Below, piece by piece: positions 1 through 8,989 of a stretch of DNA of 21,513 nucleotides. Source of the stretch: Bacteroidota bacterium (GTDB lineage: Bacteria > Bacteroidota > Bacteroidia > Chitinophagales > Chitinophagaceae); the NCBI GenBank assembly GCA_023433345.1, contig JAEZDA010000087.1, positions 1-21,513 of the forward strand, read 5' to 3'. The notes under the pieces were generated by a model. The model was not told the DNA's origin. It saw only the letters and a program-made list of their open reading frames with translations, and did not search any database. The stretch's first letter is position 1, and each line of letters starts with the position of its first letter. The position numbers were made by a program, and so were the translations under genes.

Positions 1-625
1 CACCGTAACTTTTGTATTCCGTGAATTCAGTAACCCTCGCGAGCTTACCACGCTTCCGGTTGATGAATCAATAAACAGCCTGAAACAAAACCTGAAAACC
101 CGGCCTGCCAAAAACAAGAAGAGTTGGGGAACTATTTTTGACACCTTGCCCTCAGGGTGGACGATGTTCAGGCAATTTCAAACCAGGAAAAACAAAATCT
201 ATTTTGAGCCCGACCTATTTGTGGCACTTCAGTATACAAGAGGCGAATGGGTGAGCTCTGCAGCCGCTGGTCTTCAACTAATAAAAGGAGATTACGAGGG
301 TGAAAGAAATGTTTTTAAACTTCTCTGGGAACCACATTTCGCATTCACACGTGATAATGATGGAAACAGGAAATTTCACCGGAATGACTTCATCACCTTC
401 CGATTCGAACAACATGAGAAGTCGGTAAAAACAGACCTTTTCCCGGTAACACTGTCATTAGGATACCTCGTAAGGCGTAAAGGCGACCTTTACGAAAAAA
501 ACACCTTCAAATTTTCTTTCCCCGGGTTGAAATATGAGTCGTTAAGTATTGAGCCTGAATTTTTCTTCAATGATTTCTTTAGGAATTTTTCGCCCTCATT
601 GAAACTTAATTTGAATATCGATTAG
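1..625 (+). CDS. Unrecognised protein, 3' end only (probable outer-membrane beta-barrel)
   Basis: The reading frame is open from base 2 to a TAG at 623-625, so the true start lies upstream of the window; the TTG at 146 and the ATG at 164 are internal codons. About 207 residues are visible. A short basic stretch (lysine-rich, around base 110-125) precedes a region of alternating polar and aromatic residues with many F, Y and W, as in antiparallel membrane strands. The last residues are LKLNLNID, a strand-like C-terminus although not ending in the usual F. I do not recognise the family. The barrel assignment is inference from residue alternation. The gene converges on the Fe-S carrier gene, with 54 bases between the two stops. 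Confidence 0.6.
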   Translation, partial: TVTFVFREFSNPRELTTLPVDESINSLKQNLKTRPAKNKKSWGTIFDTLPSGWTMFRQFQTRKNKIYFEPDLFVALQYTRGEWVSSAAAGLQLIKGDYEGERNVFKLLWEPHFAFTRDNDGNRKFHRNDFITFRFEQHEKSVKTDLFPVTLSLGYLVRRKGDLYEKNTFKFSFPGLKYESLSIEPEFFFNDFFRNFSPSLKLNLNID

Positions 626-679
626 GCTGACAGAATAAAAAACGTAGTTGTGGATGCGAAACCAGGCAGCCAAAAAAAA

Positions 680-1030
680 TCAGACTGCGAAAGATTCTCC
701 GCATCCGCAGCTTCTTGTAGCATTAGGATTGTTGAAGAAAAAACCTTTTCCATTTAAGCCATCGGTAAACTCCAATGTTGTATTAACCAGATACAGGAAG
801 CTTTTCAGATCAGTGACGATCTTTATGCCCTTATCTTCAAACTGGTGATCGCCCGGTTTAACCTCATTGTCGAAGTCCATTTTATAGCTCAGGCCGCTGC
901 AGCCGCCGCCGACAACCCCAACGCGGAGAAAATAAGAAGGATCATTTTCAACACCTTTCTCCTTCATTAACACAAGGATCTTTTCTTTCGCCTTGTCTGT
1001 AACATAAATGCCGTTATCTGTTGCTGTCAT
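680..1030 (-). CDS. A-type iron-sulfur cluster carrier (IscA/SufA/ErpA/HesB family)
   Basis: This 116-residue protein is a HesB/IscA-type carrier, which accepts a nascent Fe-S cluster and passes it to apo-proteins in the cytoplasm. The three conserved cysteine ligands are visible: Cys44 in GGGCSGLSYKM, and Cys108 and Cys110 in the C-terminal SCGCGESFAV. The length is typical for the family. It lies 100 bases downstream of the cysteine desulfurase gene on the same strand, which fits a sulfur-donor/carrier unit. The ATG at 1030 is followed by MTATDNGIYVTDKAKEKI, the usual family N-terminus. Whether it works as IscA, SufA or ErpA cannot be told from the sequence, so no symbol is given. Confidence 0.93.
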   Translation of the reverse strand: MTATDNGIYVTDKAKEKILVLMKEKGVENDPSYFLRVGVVGGGCSGLSYKMDFDNEVKPGDHQFEDKGIKIVTDLKSFLYLVNTTLEFTDGLNGKGFFFNNPNATRSCGCGESFAV

Positions 1031-1130
1031 TTCAAGTTTTTTCGCTTTTGCAAATTTCCGAAATTTTTTGTGAATAGAAACCTAAGGTGTTAAACATTCA
1101 TTGCAAACCAACGCCGGTTTTAAACATTTT

Positions 1131-2294
1131 CTACAAAGGGCTTTCCTCCCGTAGTTTACTTACGCTTTCCTTTATTGCCTCAACTGAAAATTTAGCCTCA
1201 TCGATAGTGGAAAAACGGCCTGTCGAGATCCGTATTGAGCAATTCGCGTCTTCTTTCTTCAATCCCATTGCCTTTAGCACATGGCTTGGCTCTGCTAAGG
1301 CTGAGGAACATGCAGAACCTGCGCTGACTGCTATCTTGTGAAAGAGGTCCTGGATGAGCGCCGCCGATTCAACATGCCTGATCAAAATATTTGATACATG
1401 CGGAAGCCTGTTTTTCGTGTGCCCGTTCACGTAAGTTTCCTCCATTTCGAGCAAGGCATTTTCAATAACATTGCGTAAGTGAGACTGTCTTTCTATTTCT
1501 TCTTTCATCTCCAGCCTGCACAGTTCGCACGCCATCCCGAAACCCACGATACCCGGCACGTTCAGGGTTCCGCTTCTCATTCCCCTTTCATGCCCGCCGC
1601 CATCAATTTGGGCCACGAGCCTCACTCTCGGGTTTTTCCTTCTAACAAATAAGGCGCCGGCGCCCTTGGGTCCATACATTTTGTGTGATGAAAAAGCCAT
1701 CAGGTCAATCCCTTCTTTGTTTACATCAACCGGAATTTTGCCAACGGCCTGTGTTGCATCAGTGAAAACGATCACGCCGCTTTTGCTCGCTATTTCTGCA
1801 ATTTGCTTAATAGGCTGGATGACACCCGTTTCGTTGTTTGCCAGCATTATACAAACCATAATTGTCGAAGGCCTTATGGCAGATTCCAATTCGACAAGGT
1901 CAATAAAACCTTCTGAATTAACCGGAAGAGAAGTTATCTCTGCACCCAACTCCTGTAATCGGCTGCAGGTGTCGAGTACTGCTTTATGCTCCGTGGCCGC
2001 TGTGATAATGTGATTGCCGCGCGACTTATACATTTCAAAAGCGCCTTTCAATGCGAGGTTTGCGGCTTCTGTTGCACCAGAAGTAAAGATGATCTCAACA
2101 GCTTCGGCCCCAATTAATCCCGCCACTTGTGCCCGTGCTTCTTCCACAGCCTGGGCAGCATCTCTTCCAAAAACATGACTATTACTTGCCGCATTGCCGA
2201 AATGTGTGGTGAGAAATGGCATCATTGAATCAAGAACGCGTGGATCAAGCGGAGTGGTGGCATTGTAGTCGAGGTAAACGGGAGGTTTCACCAT
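1131..2294 (-). CDS. Cysteine desulfurase (NifS/IscS type, class V aminotransferase fold)
   Basis: This 387-residue PLP enzyme removes sulfur from L-cysteine to give alanine and a persulfide used for Fe-S clusters and thiolated cofactors. It starts with the characteristic YLDYNATTPL. It has the PLP-contacting TEHKAV (His103), NNETGV (153-158), an Asp at 179 in FTDATQ, the Schiff-base Lys205 in SSHKMYGPKG, and the catalytic Cys329 in SAGSACSSA. The motif order and length are those of group I desulfurases. It reads divergently from the epimerase gene (91 bases apart) and is followed on the same strand by the A-type carrier. No IscU scaffold gene is between them. The start is the ATG at 2294; no clear Shine-Dalgarno was seen. 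Confidence 0.95.
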   Translation of the reverse strand: MVKPPVYLDYNATTPLDPRVLDSMMPFLTTHFGNAASNSHVFGRDAAQAVEEARAQVAGLIGAEAVEIIFTSGATEAANLALKGAFEMYKSRGNHIITAATEHKAVLDTCSRLQELGAEITSLPVNSEGFIDLVELESAIRPSTIMVCIMLANNETGVIQPIKQIAEIASKSGVIVFTDATQAVGKIPVDVNKEGIDLMAFSSHKMYGPKGAGALFVRRKNPRVRLVAQIDGGGHERGMRSGTLNVPGIVGFGMACELCRLEMKEEIERQSHLRNVIENALLEMEETYVNGHTKNRLPHVSNILIRHVESAALIQDLFHKIAVSAGSACSSALAEPSHVLKAMGLKKEDANCSIRISTGRFSTIDEAKFSVEAIKESVSKLREESPL

Positions 2295-2385
2295 TGAAAT
2301 AATATATTAAAACGAAGTGATCGAAATTACATGTAAAGTGAGCATTTTTGTTTTGCTAAATCTCTAAACAACATAAACAAAATTC

Positions 2386-2787
2386 ATGCATCATATTGAA
2401 CATATTGGCATAGCTGTTAAAAACCTCTCCGCTTCCACAACCTTATTTGAAACATTGTTAAATACGCAATGCTATAAAACAGAAACCGTAGAAGGCGAGG
2501 GAGTGAAAACTGCTTTTTTTAAAGTGGGTGACACCAAGGTTGAATTGCTGGAAAGCATACAGGAAGATGGAGTGGTCGGAAAATTTATTCAAAACAAGGG
2601 TGAAGGCATCCATCACATAGCTTTTGCTGTTGACAATTTGCGCGAAGAGATAAGGAGACTAAAAGACTCCGGTTTTCGAATTCTCAATGAGGAACCAAAG
2701 GCCGGTGCCGACAACAAGTGGGTTTGTTTCCTGCATCCTAAAGACACAAACAGCGTGCTGGTGGAGTTGTGTGAAGAAAGAAAATAA
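2386..2787 (+). CDS. mce: Methylmalonyl-CoA epimerase (VOC superfamily)
   Basis: This 133-residue VOC-fold protein is a methylmalonyl-CoA epimerase. It interconverts the (R) and (S) epimers so that methylmalonyl-CoA can enter the B12-dependent mutase reaction of propionate metabolism. Two beta-alpha-beta-beta-beta modules are visible: residues 1-60, starting IEHIGIAVKNL with a metal-ligand His6, and residues 73-130, starting GIHHIAFAV. His76/His77 and Glu127 in VLVELCE are at the usual metal positions. Length and motif spacing match the family. It stands alone between divergent and convergent neighbours, and no mutase gene is in the window. A general glyoxalase/VOC enzyme is possible, but the N-terminal and HHIAF motifs favour the epimerase. 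Confidence 0.9.
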   Translation: MHHIEHIGIAVKNLSASTTLFETLLNTQCYKTETVEGEGVKTAFFKVGDTKVELLESIQEDGVVGKFIQNKGEGIHHIAFAVDNLREEIRRLKDSGFRILNEEPKAGADNKWVCFLHPKDTNSVLVELCEERK

Positions 2788-2889
2788 TGTGGAGGTTCAA
2801 AATGTATACATATTGATGTTTTAGCCATACAGATTGATCATGATGTTTCGGCAGCCTGCGCATTTACAAACTACCAGGCACACGCCAAA

Positions 2890-3531
2890 TCAATCAGCTA
2901 AAAAAGGGTTTCCTTCACTCTCCCTTCCAATTGTTGTCTGCGGGCCATGACCACTGTACACGATCGTTTCAGCTGGCAGAGTAAGCAACTGCTTTTTAAT
3001 GCTACTGATGAGAAGGTCATGATCGCCCCCGGGAAGATCTGTTCTCCCTATACTATTGGAAAACAGTGCATCACCACTGATCACAAAACCTGATTCGCCG
3101 CTGTAAAAACTAAGGCTCCCCGGGCTATGACCGGGTGTAAACAGAATCTCCAGGTGCTTTTCTCCAATGATGATCTTTTCTCCCGGGTTAATGAAATGGA
3201 GAGGTCCTGAATAATTATCAAAGGGGAGATTATACATCAGGCCGCTTGCGGGAGCCATCCTGAGAAGCTGCTCCTCCAGGGGATGAAGCATTAATTGCAG
3301 GCCATAGGTTTCTGCTACAAACTTATTTCCGAAAACATGATCGAGATGGCAATGAGTATTAACTAACAGCACGGGCTTCAGACTTTCATCTTTAATAAAT
3401 GCAGCCAATGCATCCCGTTCATGATCATAATAACATCCCGGGTCGATTATTGCGCAATCACCTGATGTATTATAAACTACATATGTGTTTTCCTGAACCG
3501 GGTTGAAAGTGAAGGATTTGATCTGCAGCAT
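2890..3531 (-). CDS. Glyoxalase II-like MBL-fold metallo-hydrolase
   Basis: This 213-residue protein is a metallo-beta-lactamase-fold hydrolase of the short glyoxalase-II-like (YcbL) group common in Bacteroidetes. Metal ligands are visible in order: His60, His62, Asp64 and His65 in THCHLDH; His135 in FTPGHSPGS; Asp154 in ISGDALF; His195 in YSGHGP. The stretch IGRTDLPGGDH (161-171) is typical of this subgroup. It lacks the long C-terminal glutathione-binding helices of true glyoxalase II, so the substrate is unknown; a thioester is likely. No signal peptide is present, so it is cytoplasmic. The ATG at 3531 starts directly at the first fold strand (MLQIKSFTFNPVQENTYV). It reads divergently from the large barrel protein. 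Confidence 0.92.
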   Translation of the reverse strand: MLQIKSFTFNPVQENTYVVYNTSGDCAIIDPGCYYDHERDALAAFIKDESLKPVLLVNTHCHLDHVFGNKFVAETYGLQLMLHPLEEQLLRMAPASGLMYNLPFDNYSGPLHFINPGEKIIIGEKHLEILFTPGHSPGSLSFYSGESGFVISGDALFSNSIGRTDLPGGDHDLLISSIKKQLLTLPAETIVYSGHGPQTTIGRESEGNPFLAD

Positions 3532-3570
3532 GCCGGGGTTTAATTTTTTTAAGGATAAGCGTTAAACAAC

Positions 3571-3578
3571 TAATTTTA
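3571..3578 (+). promoter_or_regulatory. Possible Bacteroidetes -7 box upstream of the 1137-residue protein
   Basis: TAATTTTA matches seven of eight positions of the Bacteroidetes TAnnTTTG element. A T-run that could serve as the -33 element ends about 20 bases upstream. The box ends 21 bases before the ATG at 3600. The region is AT-rich, so a chance match is possible. Confidence 0.3.
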
Positions 3579-3599
3579 ATACTCAATCTCCATACAGGT

Positions 3600-6500
3600 A
3601 TGCTAAAGGTCAGCAGAATAATTCTAATATTTATTGTATTCTCATTATTTGCACCTCACATTCAGGCACAGGTGAGCGGCGTTCTTTTTGGAAAAAACAG
3701 GTTGCAATTTAAAAAGTTCCGCTGGCAGTATTACCAGGGCCAGAATTTTAATGTGTATTTCAATGAAGGCGGGCAGGAACTGGCGAAGTTCGTGCTTCAA
3801 CAGGCAGAAGCTGAATTATCAAACATTGAAGCTGCGGCGGAATATTCGCTGCAGAGACGCGCTAATATTATTGTCTACAACAGTTACACTGACTTTCAAC
3901 AGACGAATATCGGCCTGGAAACAGACATAGTGAGCACCGGTGGCGTTACTAAACTTGTAAATAATAAAATGGCAGTGTATTTCGATGCCAATCATGCCAA
4001 CCTGAAAAAACAAATTCGCCAGGGGATCTCAAACATTATTACGCAAAATGTTTTATTCGGAGATGATATAGGTGAAGTTGCCGGTAACCAGACCCTTCTT
4101 GACCTGCCGCAGTGGGTGACCGATGGTTATGTTGCCTACCTTGGAGAAAACTGGAGTACCGAACTTGATGATGAAATGAGGAGCGCGATCCTCAGCGGCG
4201 ATTACAGGAATTTCTCTGACTTTGCCTTTTCAAATCCTTCCCTCGCAGGCCATGCATTCTGGTATTATATCGAAGAAAAATACAAAAAGGAAAATGTGAC
4301 CTACTTCCTTTATCTCGCCCGCATCTATAAAAATTTAAACAAGGCCAGTGTACAAATTACCAAGAAACGTTTTAAACCGTTACTGGCCGAGTTTATGGAA
4401 GCAACAGAGGAAAAGTATTACAAGGATCTAGCAAGAAGAAAAGCTTACCCTAAAGGAAATTACATTGATGGATTCGACATCAGCAAAAGACTTAATTACT
4501 ATCGCTTCAACGTTAATCCCAATCGGAAGAACAACTCCTATGTTGTCACTCAATTCAGGCGCGGGCAGGTAAGGGTTTTGTTGAATGAAGATTATGAATT
4601 CAGAACCTTGCTGAAATATGGAGTTCGTTTGAGGGAGAATGAGATCCATCCCCACTACCCTATGATGGCCTGGGATCCGAAAGGCACGCGCATTACCGTA
4701 GTTTATGCTAAGGAAGGAAGGCTTAAACTTTTCGTATATGATCTTGTTACCCGCATCAGGCAATACCAGATCGATCTTACCGATCAGTTTGATGCGGTGC
4801 AGGACGTAAAGTATATGCTTGACAGCAGAACACTTCTTTTGTCTGCAGTTAAGAACGGCCATACAGATATTTTTACGTTGAATATCGAAAATGAAAAAGT
4901 ACAACAGATCACCAATGATGTTTATGACGACCTGGACGCAACCTTTGTAGCTTTCCCAAATAAAACCGGAATTATTTATGCAAGCAACCGTCCATCTCCA
5001 GATGCCAAAACTTCTGATACGGTTCTTCCATCCAACAACAGGTTCAACATCTTCCTGATCACAAATTTTGGTGACAAACCTGAGCTTAACCAGATCACCC
5101 AGCTTTCAAATCTTAAATACGGAAACGCACGCTTTCCGATGCAATACAACGAAAATCATTTCACTTTCGTGAGCGATGAGAATGGTATCGGCAACCGCTA
5201 TGCAGGTTTCTTCACAACACGTAAGGAGGGTCTTGATACCCTTGTGCTTATCGGCGAAGATATTCTGCGAAATCCATCCGCTGCAGATGTGGACAGCACC
5301 CTTGCAGCCAATAATAAAATTGATATCGATTCCGTAGCAGTGGTAAGTGTTTCCTCTGATTCAGCTTATACATTTCCGTTAACCAATTACCCGAGCAGCC
5401 TCGCAGAAACAAGAATTGCAGGAGACAATAACCAGGTGAGTGAAGTGACGAGACAGAGCAACGAAAAAATATTATACAAGCTTAAGATCGATGAGGCCAC
5501 GCTTAGAAACCGTAATGTAACTGCACGACCGACTGAATATATGAGGAAGCTGATGCGCGAAAGTGAACTTACGCAGGTGAAACCGGCACCAACAATTACC
5601 CAGCCTACTGATACAACAAGAAATGAGGATGTGTTTCAAACTGAATTTGACAAGGATTCATCGATTTTACCGACACCGGTTATGATTGAAAAAGCAGAAG
5701 AAGCCGGTGTACTGGCTTCGGCTAAGCTTTACCGTTATAAACCCGTAAAATTTTCCGCAGACTTTGGATCGCTTGGCTTCAATAATACCGTTCTCGTGAA
5801 TCGTTATCAGCCTTATTCAGGCGGTTTCGGACCGGTGAGGTTAAACAACAGCACTCCGCTGAATGGTCTTATAAGGCTGGGCACAATGGAATTGCTTGAA
5901 GATATCAGGATAACCGGCGGATTCAGATTAAGCACAAACCTTAAGGATAATGAATGGATGGGAAGCTTCCAATACCTGAAACGCCGAATTGATTGGGGCT
6001 TTACTTACTACCGTGCGGCCAGAGGAGAAGTCATCCCGGAATTTGACACAACCGGTGTATATCTTGGAGATTATCCGGGTAAGCTGTTCACCAACATCTA
6101 CCAGGCAAACGTTTCCTATCCGTTCGATCAAACAAGAAGCATCCGGTTCAGCTCCGGAATACGATCAGAGAAAACTTCCGTTTCCGCAGTTGACGGCCGC
6201 AGCCTTAGAAAAGAAAATGTCACCAAACTATACCATGTAAGCCGCGGCGAGTTTGTATATGACAACACCCTCAACCCTGCAATGAACATCTGGGACGGCC
6301 TGCGCTACAAAGTTTTCTTCGATTGGAGCAGGCAGGTAAGCAGTCTTGGTGGTGCAACTGGTCCTAATACTTTTAATGCCGGTTTCGATGGTCGCTATTA
6401 TTATCCTATTTATCGCAACTTCATCTGGGCCGGAAGGGTCGCTGGAGATTTTAGCTGGGGCAATCAAAAAATGATCTACTATCTGGGCGGCGTTGATGGC

Positions 6501-7013
6501 TGGCTTATGTTTGGCGACAATCAGAAGCGTGACAGAAACGGCAGGCTTATTAAGGAAAGATTCTTTAACTCAGCTAACCGGCCTGACCCTGATGTTGATT
6601 ATGCATTCGAAAGCCTCGCCGTTAATATGAGGGGATTTATTCAGAACGTTGCAAACGGAAATAATGCTTTAGTAATCAACAGTGAATTCAGGCTTCCAAT
6701 AATGTCTACTTTGTTCGACCGCCCCATTAATAATTCCTTCTTAAAAAATCTGCAACTCATCCAATTCTTTGATTTTGGAACTGCCTGGAATGGAAAGTAT
6801 GATGCTATTAAGCGGCCGACCATCGTTTATGGAAACAGCCCTGTTTCAGTGAAAGTAAAGGCAGGCGGTGTGGGACCATTTGCCGGAGGTTACGGTTTCG
6901 GGCTAAGAAGCATGCTATTGGGTTACTTTCTGAAATTCGATGCCGGGTGGCCTATGAATGGATTTTTCAGGAGCAGTCCCGTATTGTATATTTCAATGGG
7001 TGTAGATTTTTAG
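3600..7013 (+). CDS. Composite outer-membrane protein: degenerate peptidase-MA-like domain, beta-propeller, Omp85-like barrel
   Basis: This 1137-residue protein has a signal peptide (residues 1-23, cleavage near IQA/Q). Residues ~40-280 resemble a gluzincin/peptidase-MA domain: a PQWVTDGYVAYLGENW stretch at 170-185 looks like the region carrying the third metal ligand, and AGHAFWYYIEEKY at 216-228 like the following helix. Where HExxH should stand (about 138-146) there is only QIRQGISNI, so it is probably inactive. Residues ~300-540 contain WD40/TolB-like propeller blades (for example AWDPKGTRITVVYAKEGR, TDIFTLNIENEKVQQIT). A low-complexity linker (~545-700) leads to a C-terminal barrel (~730-1137) with an Omp85-like pattern: YYLGGVDGWL, then NMRGF, INSEFRLPI and a terminal Phe in SMGVDF. 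It ends in a strong terminator. The domain calls are by eye; the function is unknown, with secretion or barrel assembly possible. Confidence 0.8.
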   Translation: MLKVSRIILIFIVFSLFAPHIQAQVSGVLFGKNRLQFKKFRWQYYQGQNFNVYFNEGGQELAKFVLQQAEAELSNIEAAAEYSLQRRANIIVYNSYTDFQQTNIGLETDIVSTGGVTKLVNNKMAVYFDANHANLKKQIRQGISNIITQNVLFGDDIGEVAGNQTLLDLPQWVTDGYVAYLGENWSTELDDEMRSAILSGDYRNFSDFAFSNPSLAGHAFWYYIEEKYKKENVTYFLYLARIYKNLNKASVQITKKRFKPLLAEFMEATEEKYYKDLARRKAYPKGNYIDGFDISKRLNYYRFNVNPNRKNNSYVVTQFRRGQVRVLLNEDYEFRTLLKYGVRLRENEIHPHYPMMAWDPKGTRITVVYAKEGRLKLFVYDLVTRIRQYQIDLTDQFDAVQDVKYMLDSRTLLLSAVKNGHTDIFTLNIENEKVQQITNDVYDDLDATFVAFPNKTGIIYASNRPSPDAKTSDTVLPSNNRFNIFLITNFGDKPELNQITQLSNLKYGNARFPMQYNENHFTFVSDENGIGNRYAGFFTTRKEGLDTLVLIGEDILRNPSAADVDSTLAANNKIDIDSVAVVSVSSDSAYTFPLTNYPSSLAETRIAGDNNQVSEVTRQSNEKILYKLKIDEATLRNRNVTARPTEYMRKLMRESELTQVKPAPTITQPTDTTRNEDVFQTEFDKDSSILPTPVMIEKAEEAGVLASAKLYRYKPVKFSADFGSLGFNNTVLVNRYQPYSGGFGPVRLNNSTPLNGLIRLGTMELLEDIRITGGFRLSTNLKDNEWMGSFQYLKRRIDWGFTYYRAARGEVIPEFDTTGVYLGDYPGKLFTNIYQANVSYPFDQTRSIRFSSGIRSEKTSVSAVDGRSLRKENVTKLYHVSRGEFVYDNTLNPAMNIWDGLRYKVFFDWSRQVSSLGGATGPNTFNAGFDGRYYYPIYRNFIWAGRVAGDFSWGNQKMIYYLGGVDGWLMFGDNQKRDRNGRLIKERFFNSANRPDPDVDYAFESLAVNMRGFIQNVANGNNALVINSEFRLPIMSTLFDRPINNSFLKNLQLIQFFDFGTAWNGKYDAIKRPTIVYGNSPVSVKVKAGGVGPFAGGYGFGLRSMLLGYFLKFDAGWPMNGFFRSSPVLYISMGVDF

Positions 7014-7117
7014 CTGGTTAATTTTGGGCGGGCGGGTCGCACTCTTGTATAACAATAAGTATTTTCAGCGGGCAATACTTTCAATTTTTTTGTAGCCTTT
7101 TTTAACGAGGTTAATTT

Positions 7118-7157
7118 AACGGGGAAGCTGCTTACGTTCAGGCAACTTCCCCGTTTT
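7118..7157 (+). terminator. Rho-independent terminator of the large barrel gene
   Basis: A perfect 10-bp stem, AACGGGGAAG (7118-7127) with CTTCCCCGTT (7146-7155), encloses an 18-base loop and is followed by TTTT and, slightly later, a second T-run. It lies about 105 bases beyond the stop at 7013. On the opposite strand the hairpin is followed only by a weak T-rich stretch, so it mainly serves the plus strand, though it also sits just past the creD stop. Confidence 0.8.
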
Positions 7158-7170
7158 ACATTTTTTAAAA

Positions 7171-8985
7171 TCATAAAGCGCCCTTCGGTTCCCCATACCA
7201 GTTAATTCTTCTGCTGGCATACATCACAATGGCCAGGATGGCGAACAATCCAATACTTCCCGCAAGCAAGGCCGTATCTTCTAAACGAAGCAGAATGAAA
7301 ATAAACCCGTAAAGCATGGTGAGCATTGTGGCAAAAATGGCCGCTGACCGCCAGCTTTTAAAATGACCTTTTGCATACCAGGTAACTAAAATGATGGTTG
7401 CCGATGCGGCTAACAGGTAAGCATAATCGAAGTTGATAAATTCACTAATTGATAACAGCAGGGAGTAAAAGATTACCAGCGCCATCCCAACCAAAACATA
7501 TTGAACCGGGTGAAATGGTTTTGAGCTGGTAAGTTCCATAATGAAGAATAAGCCAAAGGTTAACCCAATCACCAATATCGCGTATTTCACACTGCGTTCA
7601 GTTTTGTCATACTGATCTGCAGGTTGCACCATACTTACACCGAAGCCTTCCTTTGTAAAGTCAAAACTACCTGAGCTCATAACGGTGGAGAAACCAAGGT
7701 TGGCCTGATTGAAATTCCATCGGGCGGAAAATCCGCTTTCCAAAACCGTGCGGCTCGCAGGCAAATGGTTCCCGTCGAAAGAAGGAGCCGCCCAGGTAGA
7801 TCCCAGCTTGAAAGAACTATTGGCAGCGAGTGGAAAAAAGTGAAGCTTTCCGCTTCCTTTCATTTTTAAGTTCATTGAAAACGGGATGCCTGCACTTAAT
7901 TGATCCGCGGTGATCTGTACCGGGGAATAAAGATTGTTGCGATGAAAATCAACTACGGTTTTTCCGGGGCGCAATTTCAACTTCTCATTGCTCATTATCA
8001 TTACCACTTCCTGCTCAATCCCCTTGAAATCATTAAGCCCGAAGCATATTTTGGCGCTTGAAAAATCAACCCGGCTTACATCAATATCTTCCGGCCATTC
8101 GGGTTGAAAGGTTCCTTTAAAGTTCAGATCGGCGCGGTAAAGCAGTATCTCATAAATAGATCGCGACCTTTTCTCCGGAAACACTTCCCCTGAGGCATCA
8201 AGAGATTGCGGTAACAATATTAGAGGCCGGGTCACCATAACCGCTTTCCCGTCGGCATTCACTGAAGGTTCCGAATAATTCACCACCAAGAAGGGCGGCG
8301 CGATCGTTTGCTCCGAGGCCCACTTCGCACTTACTTCCTTCTCCACTTCTTTTCGGCGTGCCTCGCGCTCGGTAATAAGCTCGGCTACAAAAATCGTAGG
8401 GATAAGCATGAGTAGAATGAGGCCTCCCGCTATTAATCCTTTGAAGAAGATCCGGTTTGAAGCAGGCTGCGCATTCAACGGACCGGAAGAATGATGTTCC
8501 ATTTTAATTGAGTTTTTAGATTTTGAAAATATTTCTGGTTGTAGATCGGCTGGTGATAGAATTGTTCTCCCTCCCGCAAGCGCCCTGTTCACCACCCGTT
8601 TCCACAATTCTTTTGAAAAAAGGGAACACGGAAATAGTATTGCCGCCACAAGCGCACCTTGTACCGCATCATTAATTTCCCGCCAGCGGACTGAAAAAGG
8701 AAGCCCTGTTATTCCGGCGAAAAATCCATACGAAACGCAGATAAACATGAGGAGTATCGACAGATACTCTGACCCACCCTTTTCATCAAGCTTATTCATC
8801 CGAAGCAGAAAGAAGATGAATAAAACAGGAAATACGGGGAGAGAAACAACGATGGTTGCAAGAGTGGGAAGAAATGCGGTGTCTTCTATTTCGGAAAAAA
8901 CAAGTACTTCAAGCAGCAAAGAAAAGAGTCCTGCTGTAGTAAGCCAGATCAACATCGCGGAAATAAATGCTCGTAATATTTTCAT
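7171..8985 (-). CDS. creD: CreD-family inner-membrane protein with N-terminal membrane extension
   Basis: This 604-residue protein has a CreD region from about residue 175 to the end. It contains a membrane anchor (FFKGLIAGGLILLMLIPTIF), the REARRKEVEKEVSAKWASEQTI segment, a periplasmic region of about 260 residues, and a multi-span C-terminus with family-typical QYVLVGMALVIFYSLLL, EDTALLAGS and MYASRRINWYG. CreD proteins are usually about 450 residues. Here the first ~140 residues add about four membrane segments, then a polar linker. An internal ATG (Met162, base 8502) could start a conventional-length CreD. The gene lies downstream of a winged-helix regulator, but a palindromic site stands four bases before its ATG, so it probably has its own promoter. 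CreD is linked to envelope integrity and beta-lactam response in enterobacteria and Stenotrophomonas; its molecular function is unknown. Confidence 0.88.
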   Translation of the reverse strand: MKILRAFISAMLIWLTTAGLFSLLLEVLVFSEIEDTAFLPTLATIVVSLPVFPVLFIFFLLRMNKLDEKGGSEYLSILLMFICVSYGFFAGITGLPFSVRWREINDAVQGALVAAILFPCSLFSKELWKRVVNRALAGGRTILSPADLQPEIFSKSKNSIKMEHHSSGPLNAQPASNRIFFKGLIAGGLILLMLIPTIFVAELITEREARRKEVEKEVSAKWASEQTIAPPFLVVNYSEPSVNADGKAVMVTRPLILLPQSLDASGEVFPEKRSRSIYEILLYRADLNFKGTFQPEWPEDIDVSRVDFSSAKICFGLNDFKGIEQEVVMIMSNEKLKLRPGKTVVDFHRNNLYSPVQITADQLSAGIPFSMNLKMKGSGKLHFFPLAANSSFKLGSTWAAPSFDGNHLPASRTVLESGFSARWNFNQANLGFSTVMSSGSFDFTKEGFGVSMVQPADQYDKTERSVKYAILVIGLTFGLFFIMELTSSKPFHPVQYVLVGMALVIFYSLLLSISEFINFDYAYLLAASATIILVTWYAKGHFKSWRSAAIFATMLTMLYGFIFILLRLEDTALLAGSIGLFAILAIVMYASRRINWYGEPKGAL

Positions 8986-8989
8986 TTAA

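Noticed and set aside
652..706. GGATGCG / CGCATCC inverted repeat between converging genes
   Set aside because: The arms are 41 bases apart with no T-run directly after the hairpin, and one arm lies in the Fe-S carrier coding region; probably chance.
4428..4904. 158-codon minus-strand open frame inside the large barrel gene
   Set aside because: Antisense shadow of a well-supported coding region, with no recognisable protein features.
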